From contig CATYYP010000116.1 in NCBI GenBank assembly GCA_958415245.1, positions 1 to 6,097 of the forward strand: a stretch of 6,097 bases of DNA. The letters are read 5' to 3'. The stretch comes from Schaalia odontolytica. Lineage in GTDB: Bacteria; Actinomycetota; Actinomycetes; Actinomycetales; Actinomycetaceae. Shown piece by piece: positions 1-6,097 of this stretch. The notes beneath the pieces were generated by a model, which saw only the letters and a list, made by a program, of their open reading frames with translations, was not told the DNA's origin and did not search any database. The position numbers and the translations under genes were made by a program. The stretch's first letter is position 1; each line of letters opens with the position of its first letter.

Positions 1-462
1 GTAGGTCCCCACCTTGCGGTGGGTGGGCGACACCGACAGGATCAGGTAGCCGTCGGCCCACTTATACCCATTGGGCGAGATCCACTCCTTATGCCCCGCC
101 CGCGCATACTTGAGGGTCGCCTCGTCGAGGTTGTCATCGACCAGGTCATCGGTCGACAAGATGACGAGGTGGATGGGACGCGTGAACTTAACGTCACCGA
201 GGGCTTCTGTCAGCGGACGACCGTCGATCGGCTCGAAGCTTCCCGTCTCGTCGTGCACCTCGACGGAGGGAGCGAAGAGGTCGTTTGCCGGCACCGTGGG
301 CCGGGTGAAATCAACGAGAGAGAAGACCAGCCACACGGGAACGCAGATCGCCATGACGACCCCCAGCAGGATCCGCCCCACTCCTCGCAGCGAGCGCTTC
401 ACGTCTCGCGCCGTCATATGTCCGCGTTCCTCGTTCGCCAATTCGGTCGTCGTAGAAGTCAT
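1..462 (-). CDS. Membrane-anchored protein with TPM/DUF5129-like domain, partial (C-terminus beyond window)
   Basis: The frame is open from ATG at 462 to the window edge, giving the first 154 residues; the rest lies outside. Residues 1-28 are polar and end in a basic patch (VKRSLRGVGR). A single hydrophobic helix follows at about 29-50 (ILLGVVMAIC, then VPVWLVFSLV), so the protein is probably membrane-anchored with the remainder outside the cell. Residues 97-154 contain IHLVILSTDDL and DGYLILSVSPTHRKVGTY. This beta-strand/helix/beta-strand pattern resembles TPM-type domains and the actinobacterial DUF5129 family; that match is from memory and unconfirmed. Function is unknown. The start is uncertain: ATG 462 has only a weak upstream purine stretch, while Met16 (ATG at 417) has GAGGA ten bases upstream and would keep the membrane helix. 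The gene lies 91 bp after the stop of the preceding membrane-protein gene on the same strand, suggesting one transcription unit. Confidence 0.8.
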   Translation of the reverse strand, partial: MTSTTTELANEERGHMTARDVKRSLRGVGRILLGVVMAICVPVWLVFSLVDFTRPTVPANDLFAPSVEVHDETGSFEPIDGRPLTEALGDVKFTRPIHLVILSTDDLVDDNLDEATLKYARAGHKEWISPNGYKWADGYLILSVSPTHRKVGTY

Positions 463-553
463 ACAGCCACTCTGACACGACGGTCAGGGTTATGCTCGGC
501 GGCGCAGTTGTTTTCGAGACAAGAAAACGGGACGAGCGGCCCCTGTCTCTCGC

Positions 554-1729
554 TCAGTCCGATGAGGAGCCGCCGCCTGCCTCGTCCACGTCGCCGCTCA
601 GATATTGATCGAGATACATGGGCAGCAGGTAGATGGACAAGCCGCCAGCCGTCAGGACACCTGTCGCCGGAGCGGGTAGCCCTTCCAGGTCAACGCCCGC
701 GGAGTTTGCGGTCAGTCGAATCGTGGCTGCCGGGTTGTACTCGATGTCAGTATCCGCGTCCTGGCTCCAATAGGCTGCGTCGTACTCCGCGTTCGCCGCG
801 GTGAGCCTGATGCCCATGTTCTTCCATCGGGCGTAGCGTCGCCGTCCGCGCGGCGAGGCATCCGTTGCGAGAGTTGCCTCGATAAGCTCGGCGGTGCGCC
901 CTCGCGCCTCGTTGGTGATCCGGTCGAGTTCTTCGAGGGCCTGAGCGGGACCTACCTGCCCATCCTCAAGGTGTGTCCCGAGGTCGTTCACCGTGTCCTT
1001 GTGGTCCCCCACGCGCTCCCTGAATCTCTCAATCTCCGCCAGGATGCCAGGATCCGTGTTGACACTTTCGAGGGTGTCTGCGACGTCGTCAAGGACGTCC
1101 AAGTCTTCGATGATCGGGCCGACCTCGCTCTTCCACACGTCGCGCCAGACGGGCGCGAGCGCGAAAAAGTCGCGCGCAGCCATGATCGCGGCATCCGCGT
1201 CTGCCAGGCGTTCCATCCGCGCAAGGATCTCATCCTCCGCGCCTGCCGATGCCTCGCTGAGCGACGCAAAGAAACCCGGAGGCCTATGCTCGGCGAGCCG
1301 AGCGCCAACGCTGACGCGTTCGGCTCGGGCACACTCGTGGCGCGCCGTCAGCCCGGTCTCGTAGTGACCTGCGCCGACGAGCGTGGAAAACACGCGCTCA
1401 ACCTCTGCCCGCTGGCTCTCCAAGGCAGCCCATTTCTCAGCGAGCATCGTCTTCTTCTGACGTCCCGAGCGCCGCAGACCAGCGCCGCGCCACAGCACGC
1501 CAATTCCGCACAGCGCCATGACCCAGCCGGTCCAATTCGGCCAGTCCACAGCCTCCCCCATCCCGTGATGGGCATGGTCATAGATGGCGATCGCCAGCTG
1601 AAGGGGAGCCACCAGCAAGAGAAAAAGACCAAGAGCAAGGCGCAGACATCCGCGCACAGCACTCCAGGACCGACGCGAGGACTCCCGTCTCGCCTGCGCA
1701 TTGATCGAATTCGGCGCCATGTTCACCAT
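554..1729 (-). CDS. Hypothetical membrane protein with two N-terminal helices and a helical soluble domain
   Basis: This is a 391-residue protein of a family I do not recognise with certainty. A basic N-terminus (residues 13-30, rich in Arg and Ser) precedes a hydrophobic helix at about 27-50 (LALGLFLLLVAPLQLAIAIY). A His-rich turn (DHAHHGMGEA) follows, then a second hydrophobic helix at about 66-82 (WTGWVMALCGIGVLW) and another basic patch (RRSGRQKK). The arrangement suggests a helical hairpin with the large remainder in the cytoplasm. Residues 90-290 are charged, helical and coiled-coil-like. A weaker hydrophobic stretch at 356-377 precedes an acidic Gly/Ser tail ending GGGSSSD. Part of the helical domain (about 190-220, FALAPVWRDVW to DVLDDVADTLESV) reminds me of the C-terminal half of actinobacterial DUF5129 proteins, which would fit the TPM-like protein encoded next; this is a low-confidence inference. 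The start could be ATG 1729 or the ATG three codons later (1720). No strong Shine-Dalgarno is present, only GGGG next to the first ATG. Confidence 0.82.
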   Translation of the reverse strand: MVNMAPNSINAQARRESSRRSWSAVRGCLRLALGLFLLLVAPLQLAIAIYDHAHHGMGEAVDWPNWTGWVMALCGIGVLWRGAGLRRSGRQKKTMLAEKWAALESQRAEVERVFSTLVGAGHYETGLTARHECARAERVSVGARLAEHRPPGFFASLSEASAGAEDEILARMERLADADAAIMAARDFFALAPVWRDVWKSEVGPIIEDLDVLDDVADTLESVNTDPGILAEIERFRERVGDHKDTVNDLGTHLEDGQVGPAQALEELDRITNEARGRTAELIEATLATDASPRGRRRYARWKNMGIRLTAANAEYDAAYWSQDADTDIEYNPAATIRLTANSAGVDLEGLPAPATGVLTAGGLSIYLLPMYLDQYLSGDVDEAGGGSSSD

Positions 1730-1783
1730 GCCCCAAGTCTGACACAGGCCACCATCAGTTGTCCGGTATTCAGGCGCGGACCG

Positions 1784-1827
1784 AAAAGAGAGCGGGGCGA
1801 GCGGCTCTCGCCACTCGCCCCGCTCTC
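1784..1827 (-). terminator. Intrinsic terminator downstream of rho
   Basis: A perfect 14-bp inverted repeat (GAGAGCGGGGCGAG at 1788-1801 and CTCGCCCCGCTCTC at 1814-1827) encloses a 12-base loop. Read on the minus strand, the stem is followed directly by TTTT (complement of 1784-1787). It begins 9 bases past the rho stop codon. The plus-strand side has no T-run, so it should act only on minus-strand transcription. It separates rho from the downstream membrane-protein genes, which then need their own promoter or read-through. Confidence 0.88.
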
Positions 1828-1836
1828 ACCCGCCGA

Positions 1837-3579
1837 TCACTCGGAGGGCGTCGTCTTCTGGATGAGCATGAGGAACTCAGCGTTGGACTGGGTTTCCTTG
1901 AGCTTGTCGAGGACCAGCTCGAGGCCCTGCTGCTGATCGAGGGTGCCCAGGACGCGGCGGAGCCTCCACATGATGCGCAGCTCCTCGGGCTTGAAGAGCA
2001 GCTCCTCGCGACGGGTACCCGACGCGTTGAGATCGATCGCGGGGAAGATGCGGCGCTCGGCAAGCTGACGCGACAGACGCAGCTCCATGTTGCCGGTGCC
2101 CTTGAACTCCTCGAAGATGACCTCGTCCATCTTCGAGCCCGTCTCCACCAGCGCGGAGGCAATGATCGTCAGCGAGCCGCCCTCGGAGATGTTGCGGGCA
2201 GCGCCGAAGAACTTCTTGGGCGGGTACAGCGCGGACGCGTCGACGCCGCCAGAGAGGATACGGCCCGAGGCGGGTGCAGCCAGGTTGTAGGCGCGCGACA
2301 GACGCGTGAGCGAGTCGAGGAGGACGACGACATCCTGGCCCAGCTCAACGAGGCGCTTGGCGCGCTCGATCGCGAGCTCGGCGACGGTCGTGTGGTCCGA
2401 TGCGGGACGGTCGAAGGTGGAGGCGATGACCTCGCCCTTGACGATCGAGCGCATGTCGGTGACCTCTTCGGGGCGCTCGTCCACGAGGACAACCATGAGG
2501 TGCACCTCGGGGTTGTTCAGCTCGATGGCCTTGGCCATCTGCTGGATGACCATGGTCTTACCGGCCTTGGGCGGGGAGACGATGAGGCCACGCTGGCCCT
2601 TGCCAACGGGGGCAACCAGGTCGATGACGCGCGGCGTGTAGGCCTTGGGAGACGTCTCCATACGCAGCTGCTCAGAGGGGTAGACCGGGGTCAGCTTGCC
2701 GAACTCGCGGCGCGCCTGCGCCTGCTCGATCGTCATGCCGTTGACGGAGTCGACGCGCACGAGGGCGTTGTACTTCTGGCGCTGACGCTCGCCCTCGCGG
2801 GGCAGGCGCACGGCACCGGCGACCGCGTCACCGGCGCGCAGGCCCCAGCGGCGCACGTTGCCGAGCGTCACGTAGACGTCGTTCGGGCCGGGCAGGTAGC
2901 CCGAGGTGCGGACGAAGGCGTGGTTTTCCTGGATGTCGAGGATGCCGGCGATCGGAGCGAGGTTGTCCTCGCCGCCGCGCGCGGGGCGGGCCTCGCGGTT
3001 CTCACGGCCCTCGCCACGGTTCTCACGATTCTCGCGATTCTCGCGGCCCTCGCCGCGGTTCTCACGGTTCTCGCGGTCGCGTCGGCCTCGGCGGCCGCGC
3101 TCACGGCGGGGGCGACGCGCCTCGGTGTCATCGCCGTCGGGCAGCTCGATGTTCAGGACGGTCTCGACGACAGTCGTGTCGGGCTCCGGGGTGGGCTCGG
3201 TGCGCTCGGCGGCCGGCAGGGGCAGGTCGAGGGTGACGTGCGCGGGCTCGACGGCGCCCTGGCTCACCGCGCGGCGGCGGCGGGAGCGTCGCGGAGCCTC
3301 GGCGGACGCATCGGAGGAGGAAGCCTGCTCAGCCGACTTTTCGGCGGCCGGCTTCTCAGCCTCGTCAGCCTTCTTCTTGGACGAGGCAGGGGCGTCCTTG
3401 CGCGGAGCCTTTTCCTGCGGGGTCGAGGCGCCGGCGCCGTTGCTCAGCAGCTCGATCAGCTGGGACTTACGAAGCTGGGAGATGCCCTTGAGGCCGCGGG
3501 AGGCGGCCAGAGCCTTCAGCTCAGGCAGCTTCATCGCCGACAGCGACACGGTCGTCTCGGCGGAGGTTTCGTTGCTCAC
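1837..3579 (-). CDS. rho: Transcription termination factor Rho
   Basis: Rho is the hexameric RNA-dependent ATPase/helicase that binds nascent RNA and ends transcription. The 580-residue product has, in order: a Rho N-terminal helical domain (about 16-45, [20 protein letters not shown]); a long low-complexity insert (about 50-205) first rich in Ala/Lys/Glu, then in Arg/Glu/Asn; the cold-shock-like primary RNA-binding domain (about 210-260, including [20 protein letters not shown]); and the RecA-type motor. In the motor I see Walker A PPKAGKT (336-342), the catalytic-Glu segment [11 protein letters not shown] (366-376), Walker B DVVVLLDS with Asp422, the Q-loop region GGVDASAL (444-451) and [11 protein letters not shown] (494-504) with the following SGTRREELL, all matching the family closely. 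The GTG at 3579 is chosen because AAGGA lies 7 bases upstream. The frame stays open to ATG 3696, but those 39 codons do not resemble Rho and fall in the leader. The inserted domain is typical of actinobacterial Rho. The ortholog of the usual downstream neighbour rpmE is not present here. Confidence 0.97.
   Translation of the reverse strand: MSNETSAETTVSLSAMKLPELKALAASRGLKGISQLRKSQLIELLSNGAGASTPQEKAPRKDAPASSKKKADEAEKPAAEKSAEQASSSDASAEAPRRSRRRRAVSQGAVEPAHVTLDLPLPAAERTEPTPEPDTTVVETVLNIELPDGDDTEARRPRRERGRRGRRDRENRENRGEGRENRENRENRGEGRENREARPARGGEDNLAPIAGILDIQENHAFVRTSGYLPGPNDVYVTLGNVRRWGLRAGDAVAGAVRLPREGERQRQKYNALVRVDSVNGMTIEQAQARREFGKLTPVYPSEQLRMETSPKAYTPRVIDLVAPVGKGQRGLIVSPPKAGKTMVIQQMAKAIELNNPEVHLMVVLVDERPEEVTDMRSIVKGEVIASTFDRPASDHTTVAELAIERAKRLVELGQDVVVLLDSLTRLSRAYNLAAPASGRILSGGVDASALYPPKKFFGAARNISEGGSLTIIASALVETGSKMDEVIFEEFKGTGNMELRLSRQLAERRIFPAIDLNASGTRREELLFKPEELRIMWRLRRVLGTLDQQQGLELVLDKLKETQSNAEFLMLIQKTTPSE
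2992..3075 (-). repeat. Tandem Arg-Glu-Asn / Arg-Gly-Glu-Gly repeats inside rho
   Basis: Within the Rho insert, residues 169-196 are built from the short units REN and RGEG in the order [28 protein letters not shown]. The 10-residue block [10 protein letters not shown] recurs with one extra REN. The DNA is also repetitive, with near-identical CGCGAGAAC/CGTGAGAAC units differing mainly at third positions. The segment is preceded by an Arg-rich stretch (about 155-168, [14 protein letters not shown]). Such a region is expected to be disordered and RNA-binding, and copy number may vary by slippage between strains. Confidence 0.85.
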
Positions 3580-3708
3580 GAAGTGATCCTTACTGGAATG
3601 CGCCCACAGCGGGCGAGGTGATTGCTCAAGCACATGAAAAAGCTTGATCAGGAAGATGCGCGAAAGAGGCGCATCGCGAAGGCCGAAGTCGAACATTCGT
3701 CTCGACCT
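3580..3708 (-). promoter_or_regulatory. rho 5' leader with three successive hairpins
   Basis: This roughly 130-base untranslated leader precedes the rho GTG. In transcript order it holds three hairpins. The first has arms at 3669-3675 and 3655-3661 (GATGCGC / GCGCATC, 7 bp, 7-base loop). The second has arms at 3642-3647 and 3626-3631 (TCAAGC / GCTTGA, 6 bp, 10-base loop containing TTTTTC). The third has arms at 3611-3615 and 3601-3605 (CGCCC / GGGCG, 5 bp, 5-base loop) and ends 9 bases before the Shine-Dalgarno. Pyrimidine-rich single-stranded stretches lie between them. E. coli rho is known to be autoregulated by Rho-dependent termination in its leader; a similar role here is inferred from position and length only. 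Confidence 0.5.
3587..3591 (-). promoter_or_regulatory. Ribosome binding site deciding the rho start
   Basis: AAGGA on the minus strand sits 7 bases before the GTG at 3579. It is the only well-placed Shine-Dalgarno among the possible rho starts and excludes the upstream in-frame ATG at 3696 as the likely start. Confidence 0.8.
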
Positions 3709-3709
3709 G

Positions 3710-3771
3710 AAAAAAATATAGCAAGACCGCCAGCCCGCTGTCGATCAGACGGCACGGCTGGCGGTGCTTGC
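3710..3771 (-). terminator. Intrinsic terminator downstream of thrB
   Basis: The arms are 3756-3771 and 3721-3735. They pair over 15 bp (GCAAG plus ACCGCCAGCC with their complements) with a single bulged base at 3766. The 20-base loop could pair further. On the minus strand the stem is followed by TATA and then seven T residues (complement of 3710-3716). It lies 26 bases beyond the thrB stop codon and should end the hom-thrB transcript. Confidence 0.88.
3715..3744 (-). promoter_or_regulatory. Candidate rho promoter embedded in the thrB terminator
   Basis: On the minus strand, TCGACA (3744-3739, 5 of 6 matches to the -35 consensus) is followed by an 18-base spacer and TATATT (3720-3715, 5 of 6 matches to the -10 consensus). 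Transcription would start near 3708 and give a rho leader of about 130 bases. The -35 lies in the terminator loop, the spacer covers one stem arm, and the -10 runs into the T-tract. It is the best sigma-70-type match I found between thrB and rho, but it is a prediction by eye. Confidence 0.5.
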
Positions 3772-3796
3772 GCAGAAACTCACAGCGCGTAAATGC

Positions 3797-4747
3797 TCAG
3801 AATTCCACCTTAGAGAGGCTTCCGCGGGTGATCTGCACACCCTGCGGAGCCACGCCCATCGGGACGACTCGCCACCCGGCAGCCGCGGCATCCCGGCGGA
3901 TGTCGGCGCCGACGGACTCCAGGGAGAGAACCGTCGGGCCCGCGCCGGAGACGACGGCGGCAAAGCCAGCGCCGCGCAGCCAGTCGACGAGGGCAAGAGA
4001 GGGTTCCATAGCGGCGCGACGCTGCTCCTGGTGCAGGCGGTCGCGCGTGGCCTCCATGAGGAGCGCGTGTAGGTCCGCTCCCCCGCTTGCCTGTGCATTG
4101 CCCGAGAGCACGGCAGCCAGCAGGGCGCCGCGAGCAACATTGAAGCTCGCGTCGCCGTGGGGCACGGTCGCGGGCAGCGCGGCACGCGCGGCGGCGGTAC
4201 GCAGCTCGAAGTCGGGGATGAAGGCGACCGGGTGAATACCCTCGGGCGGGGCCAGGCGAACGCTGCCGACCTCGGACGTCTCCTCATCCATCCACGACAC
4301 GGTCGCGCCGCCAAAGACGGCCGGAGCAACGTTGTCGGGGTGGCCCTCCATCTGCGAGCCGATCTCGAGGATCTCCTGGCGGCCGAGCACGTCGGCGTCA
4401 CCGATGAGGGCGCGCGCCAGCGTCACGCCGGCGACGATGGCGCTCGCAGAGGAACCCAGGCCTCGGGAATGGGGAATGCGATTCGTACAATGCATGCGCA
4501 CGCCCACCTGGGGCGCGCCGACGCGGTCGAGTGCGAGGCGCAGGGCGCGCACGACGAGGTTGTCCTCGCCCTGCTCAACGTTTCCGGCTCCCTCTCCTTC
4601 GACAACGACCGAGGTGGCCCCCGTCGTCGCGTGGACCGAGACCTCGTCCCACAGGTCGAGCGCCAGACCCATGGAGTCGAATCCTGGGCCGAGGTTTGCG
4701 CTGGTCGCAGGAACCTTCACCGCGACGAAGTCATCACGCAGGCGCAC
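3797..4747 (-). CDS. thrB: Homoserine kinase
   Basis: ThrB phosphorylates homoserine with ATP to give O-phosphohomoserine, the substrate of threonine synthase, in the cytoplasm. The 316-residue protein is of normal family length and shows the GHMP kinase motifs. Near the N-terminus is VPATSANLGPGFDSMG (about 12-27). The glycine-rich ATP-binding loop is PHSRGLGSSASA (92-103). The family-typical EGHPDNVAP is at 134-142, and the C-terminal motif 3 is SGAGPT (267-272). The start is ambiguous because the frame runs back into hom. GTG at 4747 is preferred: GAGGG lies 8 bases upstream and the codon follows the hom stop after one base. GTG 4756 and TTG 4762 would add 3 or 5 residues and overlap hom by 8 or 14 bases, but lack a spaced ribosome site. 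Tight spacing implies co-transcription and translational coupling with hom. The gene ends at a strong intrinsic terminator. Threonine synthase is not adjacent. Confidence 0.95.
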   Translation of the reverse strand: MRLRDDFVAVKVPATSANLGPGFDSMGLALDLWDEVSVHATTGATSVVVEGEGAGNVEQGEDNLVVRALRLALDRVGAPQVGVRMHCTNRIPHSRGLGSSASAIVAGVTLARALIGDADVLGRQEILEIGSQMEGHPDNVAPAVFGGATVSWMDEETSEVGSVRLAPPEGIHPVAFIPDFELRTAAARAALPATVPHGDASFNVARGALLAAVLSGNAQASGGADLHALLMEATRDRLHQEQRRAAMEPSLALVDWLRGAGFAAVVSGAGPTVLSLESVGADIRRDAAAAGWRVVPMGVAPQGVQITRGSLSKVEF

Positions 4748-4748
4748 G

Positions 4749-6056
4749 TCACTCACCCTCAACGCGGATCGTGGAGGTCACCTCGCGCACGGCGTCGGAG
4801 ACGGACAGCGCGCGGGCGACGGCGCGCAGGTCGGCCTCGCGGGCACGGTGGCTGGTCACGACGATGACACACGCGCCGGGCACTTCATCGTTGCGCTGGT
4901 GCACAGACTGGATGGAGACGCCGTGGCGGGCGAAGATGCCGGCGACGTCGGACAGGACGCCGAGGCGATCCTCGACCTGGAGGCGGATCTGGTAGCGCGT
5001 GTGCGTCGAACCGGGATCGAGGATCGGCAGGTGGGCGTAGACCGACTCGCGCGGGGCGTGCCCACCGAAGGCGCGGTGGTGGGCCGCCGCGACGAGGTCG
5101 GACAGGACGGCCGAGGCCGTGGGAGCGCCGCCCGCGCCCTGGCCGTAGAACATGAGTCGGCCCGCGGCCTCGCCCTCGACGAGGATCGCGTTGAAGGCAC
5201 CGTCGACGGAGGCAAGCGGGTGATCGGAGGGAACCTGTGCGGGGTGGACGCGCATGGCGACGCCCTCGCGCCCGTCCTCGCCGATGCGACGCTCAGCGAT
5301 AGCGAGGAGCTTGATGGTGTGGCCGACGCGAGCGGCCTCCTCCATGTCTTCCTTGGTGATGCTCGAGATGCCCTCGACGGCGACGTCGTCAATGCCGACG
5401 CGCGTGTGGAAGGCCAGGGATGCCAGGATGGAGCACTTGGCGGCGGCGTCGAAGCCCTCGACGTCCGCGGTGGGATCGGCCTCGGCGAAACCAAGGTCCT
5501 GCGCCTGCTTGAGAGCATCCTCGTAGCTCAGTCCCTTGGTACTCATCGCGTCCAGGATGAAGTTCGTCGTGCCGTTGACGATGCCCATGACGGTCGTGAT
5601 GCGGTCGCCGGCGAGGGACTCGCGCAGGCCGTACACGACGGGGACGGCGCCCGCGACGGCCGCCTCGTAGTAGAGGTCGGCACCGTTGGACGCGGCGGCC
5701 TCGTACAGCTCGGGGCCGTGCGCGGCCAGGAGGGCCTTGTTGCCGGTGACGACCGAGATGCCCTGGTTGAGGGCACGCAGCACGAGGGTGCGCGCTGGCT
5801 CGATGCCGCCGATCAACTCGACGACGAGGTCCATGTTGTCGATCGCCTCGGCCGGGTCGGTCGTCAACAGCTCGCGATCGATCGGAGCGTCACGCGGGGC
5901 ATCCACATTGCGGACGAGGACGCGGCGCACCTCCATCTCCGCCCCCGAGCGAGCGGCGAAATCCTCGCGGCTCGACTGCAGGATGCGAATGACCTGGCTA
6001 CCGACGGTTCCGGCTCCAAGAACGCCAACTCCGAGGACAGGACGGGGTGCAGACAT
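4749..6056 (-). CDS. hom: Homoserine dehydrogenase with ACT domain
   Basis: Hom reduces aspartate 4-semialdehyde to homoserine with NAD(P)H, the branch point toward threonine, isoleucine and methionine. The 435-residue protein has an N-terminal Rossmann fold with GVLGAGTVGS (11-20, GxGxxG pattern). The NAD-binding and catalytic segment follows, with TGNKALL (104-110) and its conserved Lys107. The catalytic domain carries EAAVAGAVPVV (131-141), GIVNGTTNFIL (158-168) and the signature GFAEADPTADVEGFDAAAK (189-207), whose last Lys is catalytic in the family. A C-terminal ACT domain spans about 355-432 (YQIRLQVEDRLGVLSDVAGI), which in this monofunctional class usually mediates threonine feedback control. 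There is no fused aspartokinase. ATG 6056 is chosen because AAGGAG lies 10 bases upstream; a GTG at 6086 is in frame but would place that ribosome site inside the gene. The stop is one base before the preferred thrB start. Only 41 bases upstream are visible, so its promoter or upstream partner cannot be judged. Confidence 0.97.
   Translation of the reverse strand: MSAPRPVLGVGVLGAGTVGSQVIRILQSSREDFAARSGAEMEVRRVLVRNVDAPRDAPIDRELLTTDPAEAIDNMDLVVELIGGIEPARTLVLRALNQGISVVTGNKALLAAHGPELYEAAASNGADLYYEAAVAGAVPVVYGLRESLAGDRITTVMGIVNGTTNFILDAMSTKGLSYEDALKQAQDLGFAEADPTADVEGFDAAAKCSILASLAFHTRVGIDDVAVEGISSITKEDMEEAARVGHTIKLLAIAERRIGEDGREGVAMRVHPAQVPSDHPLASVDGAFNAILVEGEAAGRLMFYGQGAGGAPTASAVLSDLVAAAHHRAFGGHAPRESVYAHLPILDPGSTHTRYQIRLQVEDRLGVLSDVAGIFARHGVSIQSVHQRNDEVPGACVIVVTSHRAREADLRAVARALSVSDAVREVTSTIRVEGE
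4756..4760 (-). promoter_or_regulatory. Ribosome binding site deciding the thrB start, inside hom
   Basis: GAGGG on the minus strand, within the last codons of hom, lies 8 bases before the GTG at 4747. It supports that start over the in-frame GTG 4756 and TTG 4762, which abut or overlap it. Confidence 0.6.
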
Positions 6057-6066
6057 AGGACTTTTT

Positions 6067-6072
6067 CTCCTT
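6067..6072 (-). promoter_or_regulatory. Ribosome binding site of hom
   Basis: AAGGAG on the minus strand lies 10 bases before ATG 6056, separated by an A-rich spacer. The spacing is slightly long but the match is strong and decides the hom start. Confidence 0.75.
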
Positions 6073-6097
6073 AGTGGGACGGGCACTGATACCAGTG

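Noticed and set aside
510..528. Inverted repeat GTTTTC / GAAAAC in the gap between the two membrane-protein genes
   Set aside because: A 6-bp, A/T-rich stem with no T-run is too weak to call a terminator, and 6-bp repeats occur by chance.
19..804. Plus-strand open frame of 261 codons
   Set aside because: It spans the minus-strand TPM-like gene, the intergenic gap and the end of the next gene. The minus-strand frames have clear membrane helices and plausible protein composition; this one does not.
1730..1783. Promoter for the membrane-protein genes between the rho terminator and ATG 1729
   Set aside because: A GAATAC -10-like hexamer is present, but no acceptable -35 lies at the right distance. 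A 5-bp inverted repeat (1761-1765 / 1777-1781) is too short to interpret.
971..1936. Plus-strand open frame of 321 codons
   Set aside because: It crosses the two-helix membrane-protein gene, the terminator and the end of rho in antisense, and has no coherent domain.
1759..3621. Open frame of 620 codons on the plus strand across all of rho
   Set aside because: It is antisense to a certain rho gene, its protein is low-complexity Leu/Gly/Ala/Arg-rich, and it runs through the rho repeats and terminator. High G+C with strong third-position bias makes such antisense frames common.
3580..3696. N-terminal extension of Rho from ATG 3696
   Set aside because: The 39 extra residues do not resemble Rho, the ATG lacks a good ribosome site, the bases form the leader hairpins, and the GTG at 3579 has AAGGA 7 bases upstream.
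4332..6074. Open frame of 580 codons on the plus strand opposite hom and part of thrB
   Set aside because: It overlaps two certain genes in antisense, shows no recognisable domain, and has the Asp/Gly/Val/Arg-rich composition of a shadow frame.

Overview
This window looks like the chromosome of a high-GC Gram-positive bacterium, most likely of the Actinomyces/Schaalia group (Actinomycetaceae). The evidence is the high G+C content, the hom-thrB-rho gene order typical of Actinobacteria, a Rho factor with a long Arg/Glu/Asn-rich insert, and a downstream pair of membrane proteins of a kind I associate with Actinomyces. The genus is an inference. Every gene I can support lies on the minus strand, so the window reads biologically from right (6097) to left (1).

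Region 1 (6056-3797) holds two threonine-pathway genes. hom encodes homoserine dehydrogenase with a C-terminal ACT regulatory domain. It is followed almost without a gap by thrB, homoserine kinase. Together they convert aspartate semialdehyde to homoserine and then O-phosphohomoserine. The threonine synthase gene thrC, which sits between these two genes in many actinobacteria, is not in this window. A long GC hairpin followed by seven U residues closes the unit.

Region 2 (3771-3580) is a compact control region. The thrB terminator overlaps a good sigma-70-like promoter candidate (TCGACA, 18-nt spacer, TATATT) that would start a leader of about 130 nt for rho. The leader contains three successive small hairpins and a 19-codon open frame whose stop overlaps the rho start codon. 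This is the most interesting non-coding stretch here and could be an autoregulatory element, but that is inference.

Region 3 (3579-1784) is rho, encoding the transcription termination factor, with a GTG start chosen from a good Shine-Dalgarno sequence. It ends at a perfect 14-bp-stem intrinsic terminator. Its N-terminal half holds a disordered insert with tandem Arg-Glu-Asn / Arg-Gly-Glu-Gly repeats.

Region 4 (1729-1) holds two poorly characterised membrane proteins on the same strand. The first (391 residues) has two membrane helices and a large helical domain. The second is cut by the window edge and has one membrane helix followed by a segment resembling TPM/DUF5129-type extracytoplasmic domains. 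They may form an operon and may work together at the cell envelope, but their function is unknown.

No tRNA, rRNA, CRISPR array, insertion sequence or phage feature was seen. Apart from the control region above, the window is mostly core-genome content; the membrane-protein pair is the least characterised part.
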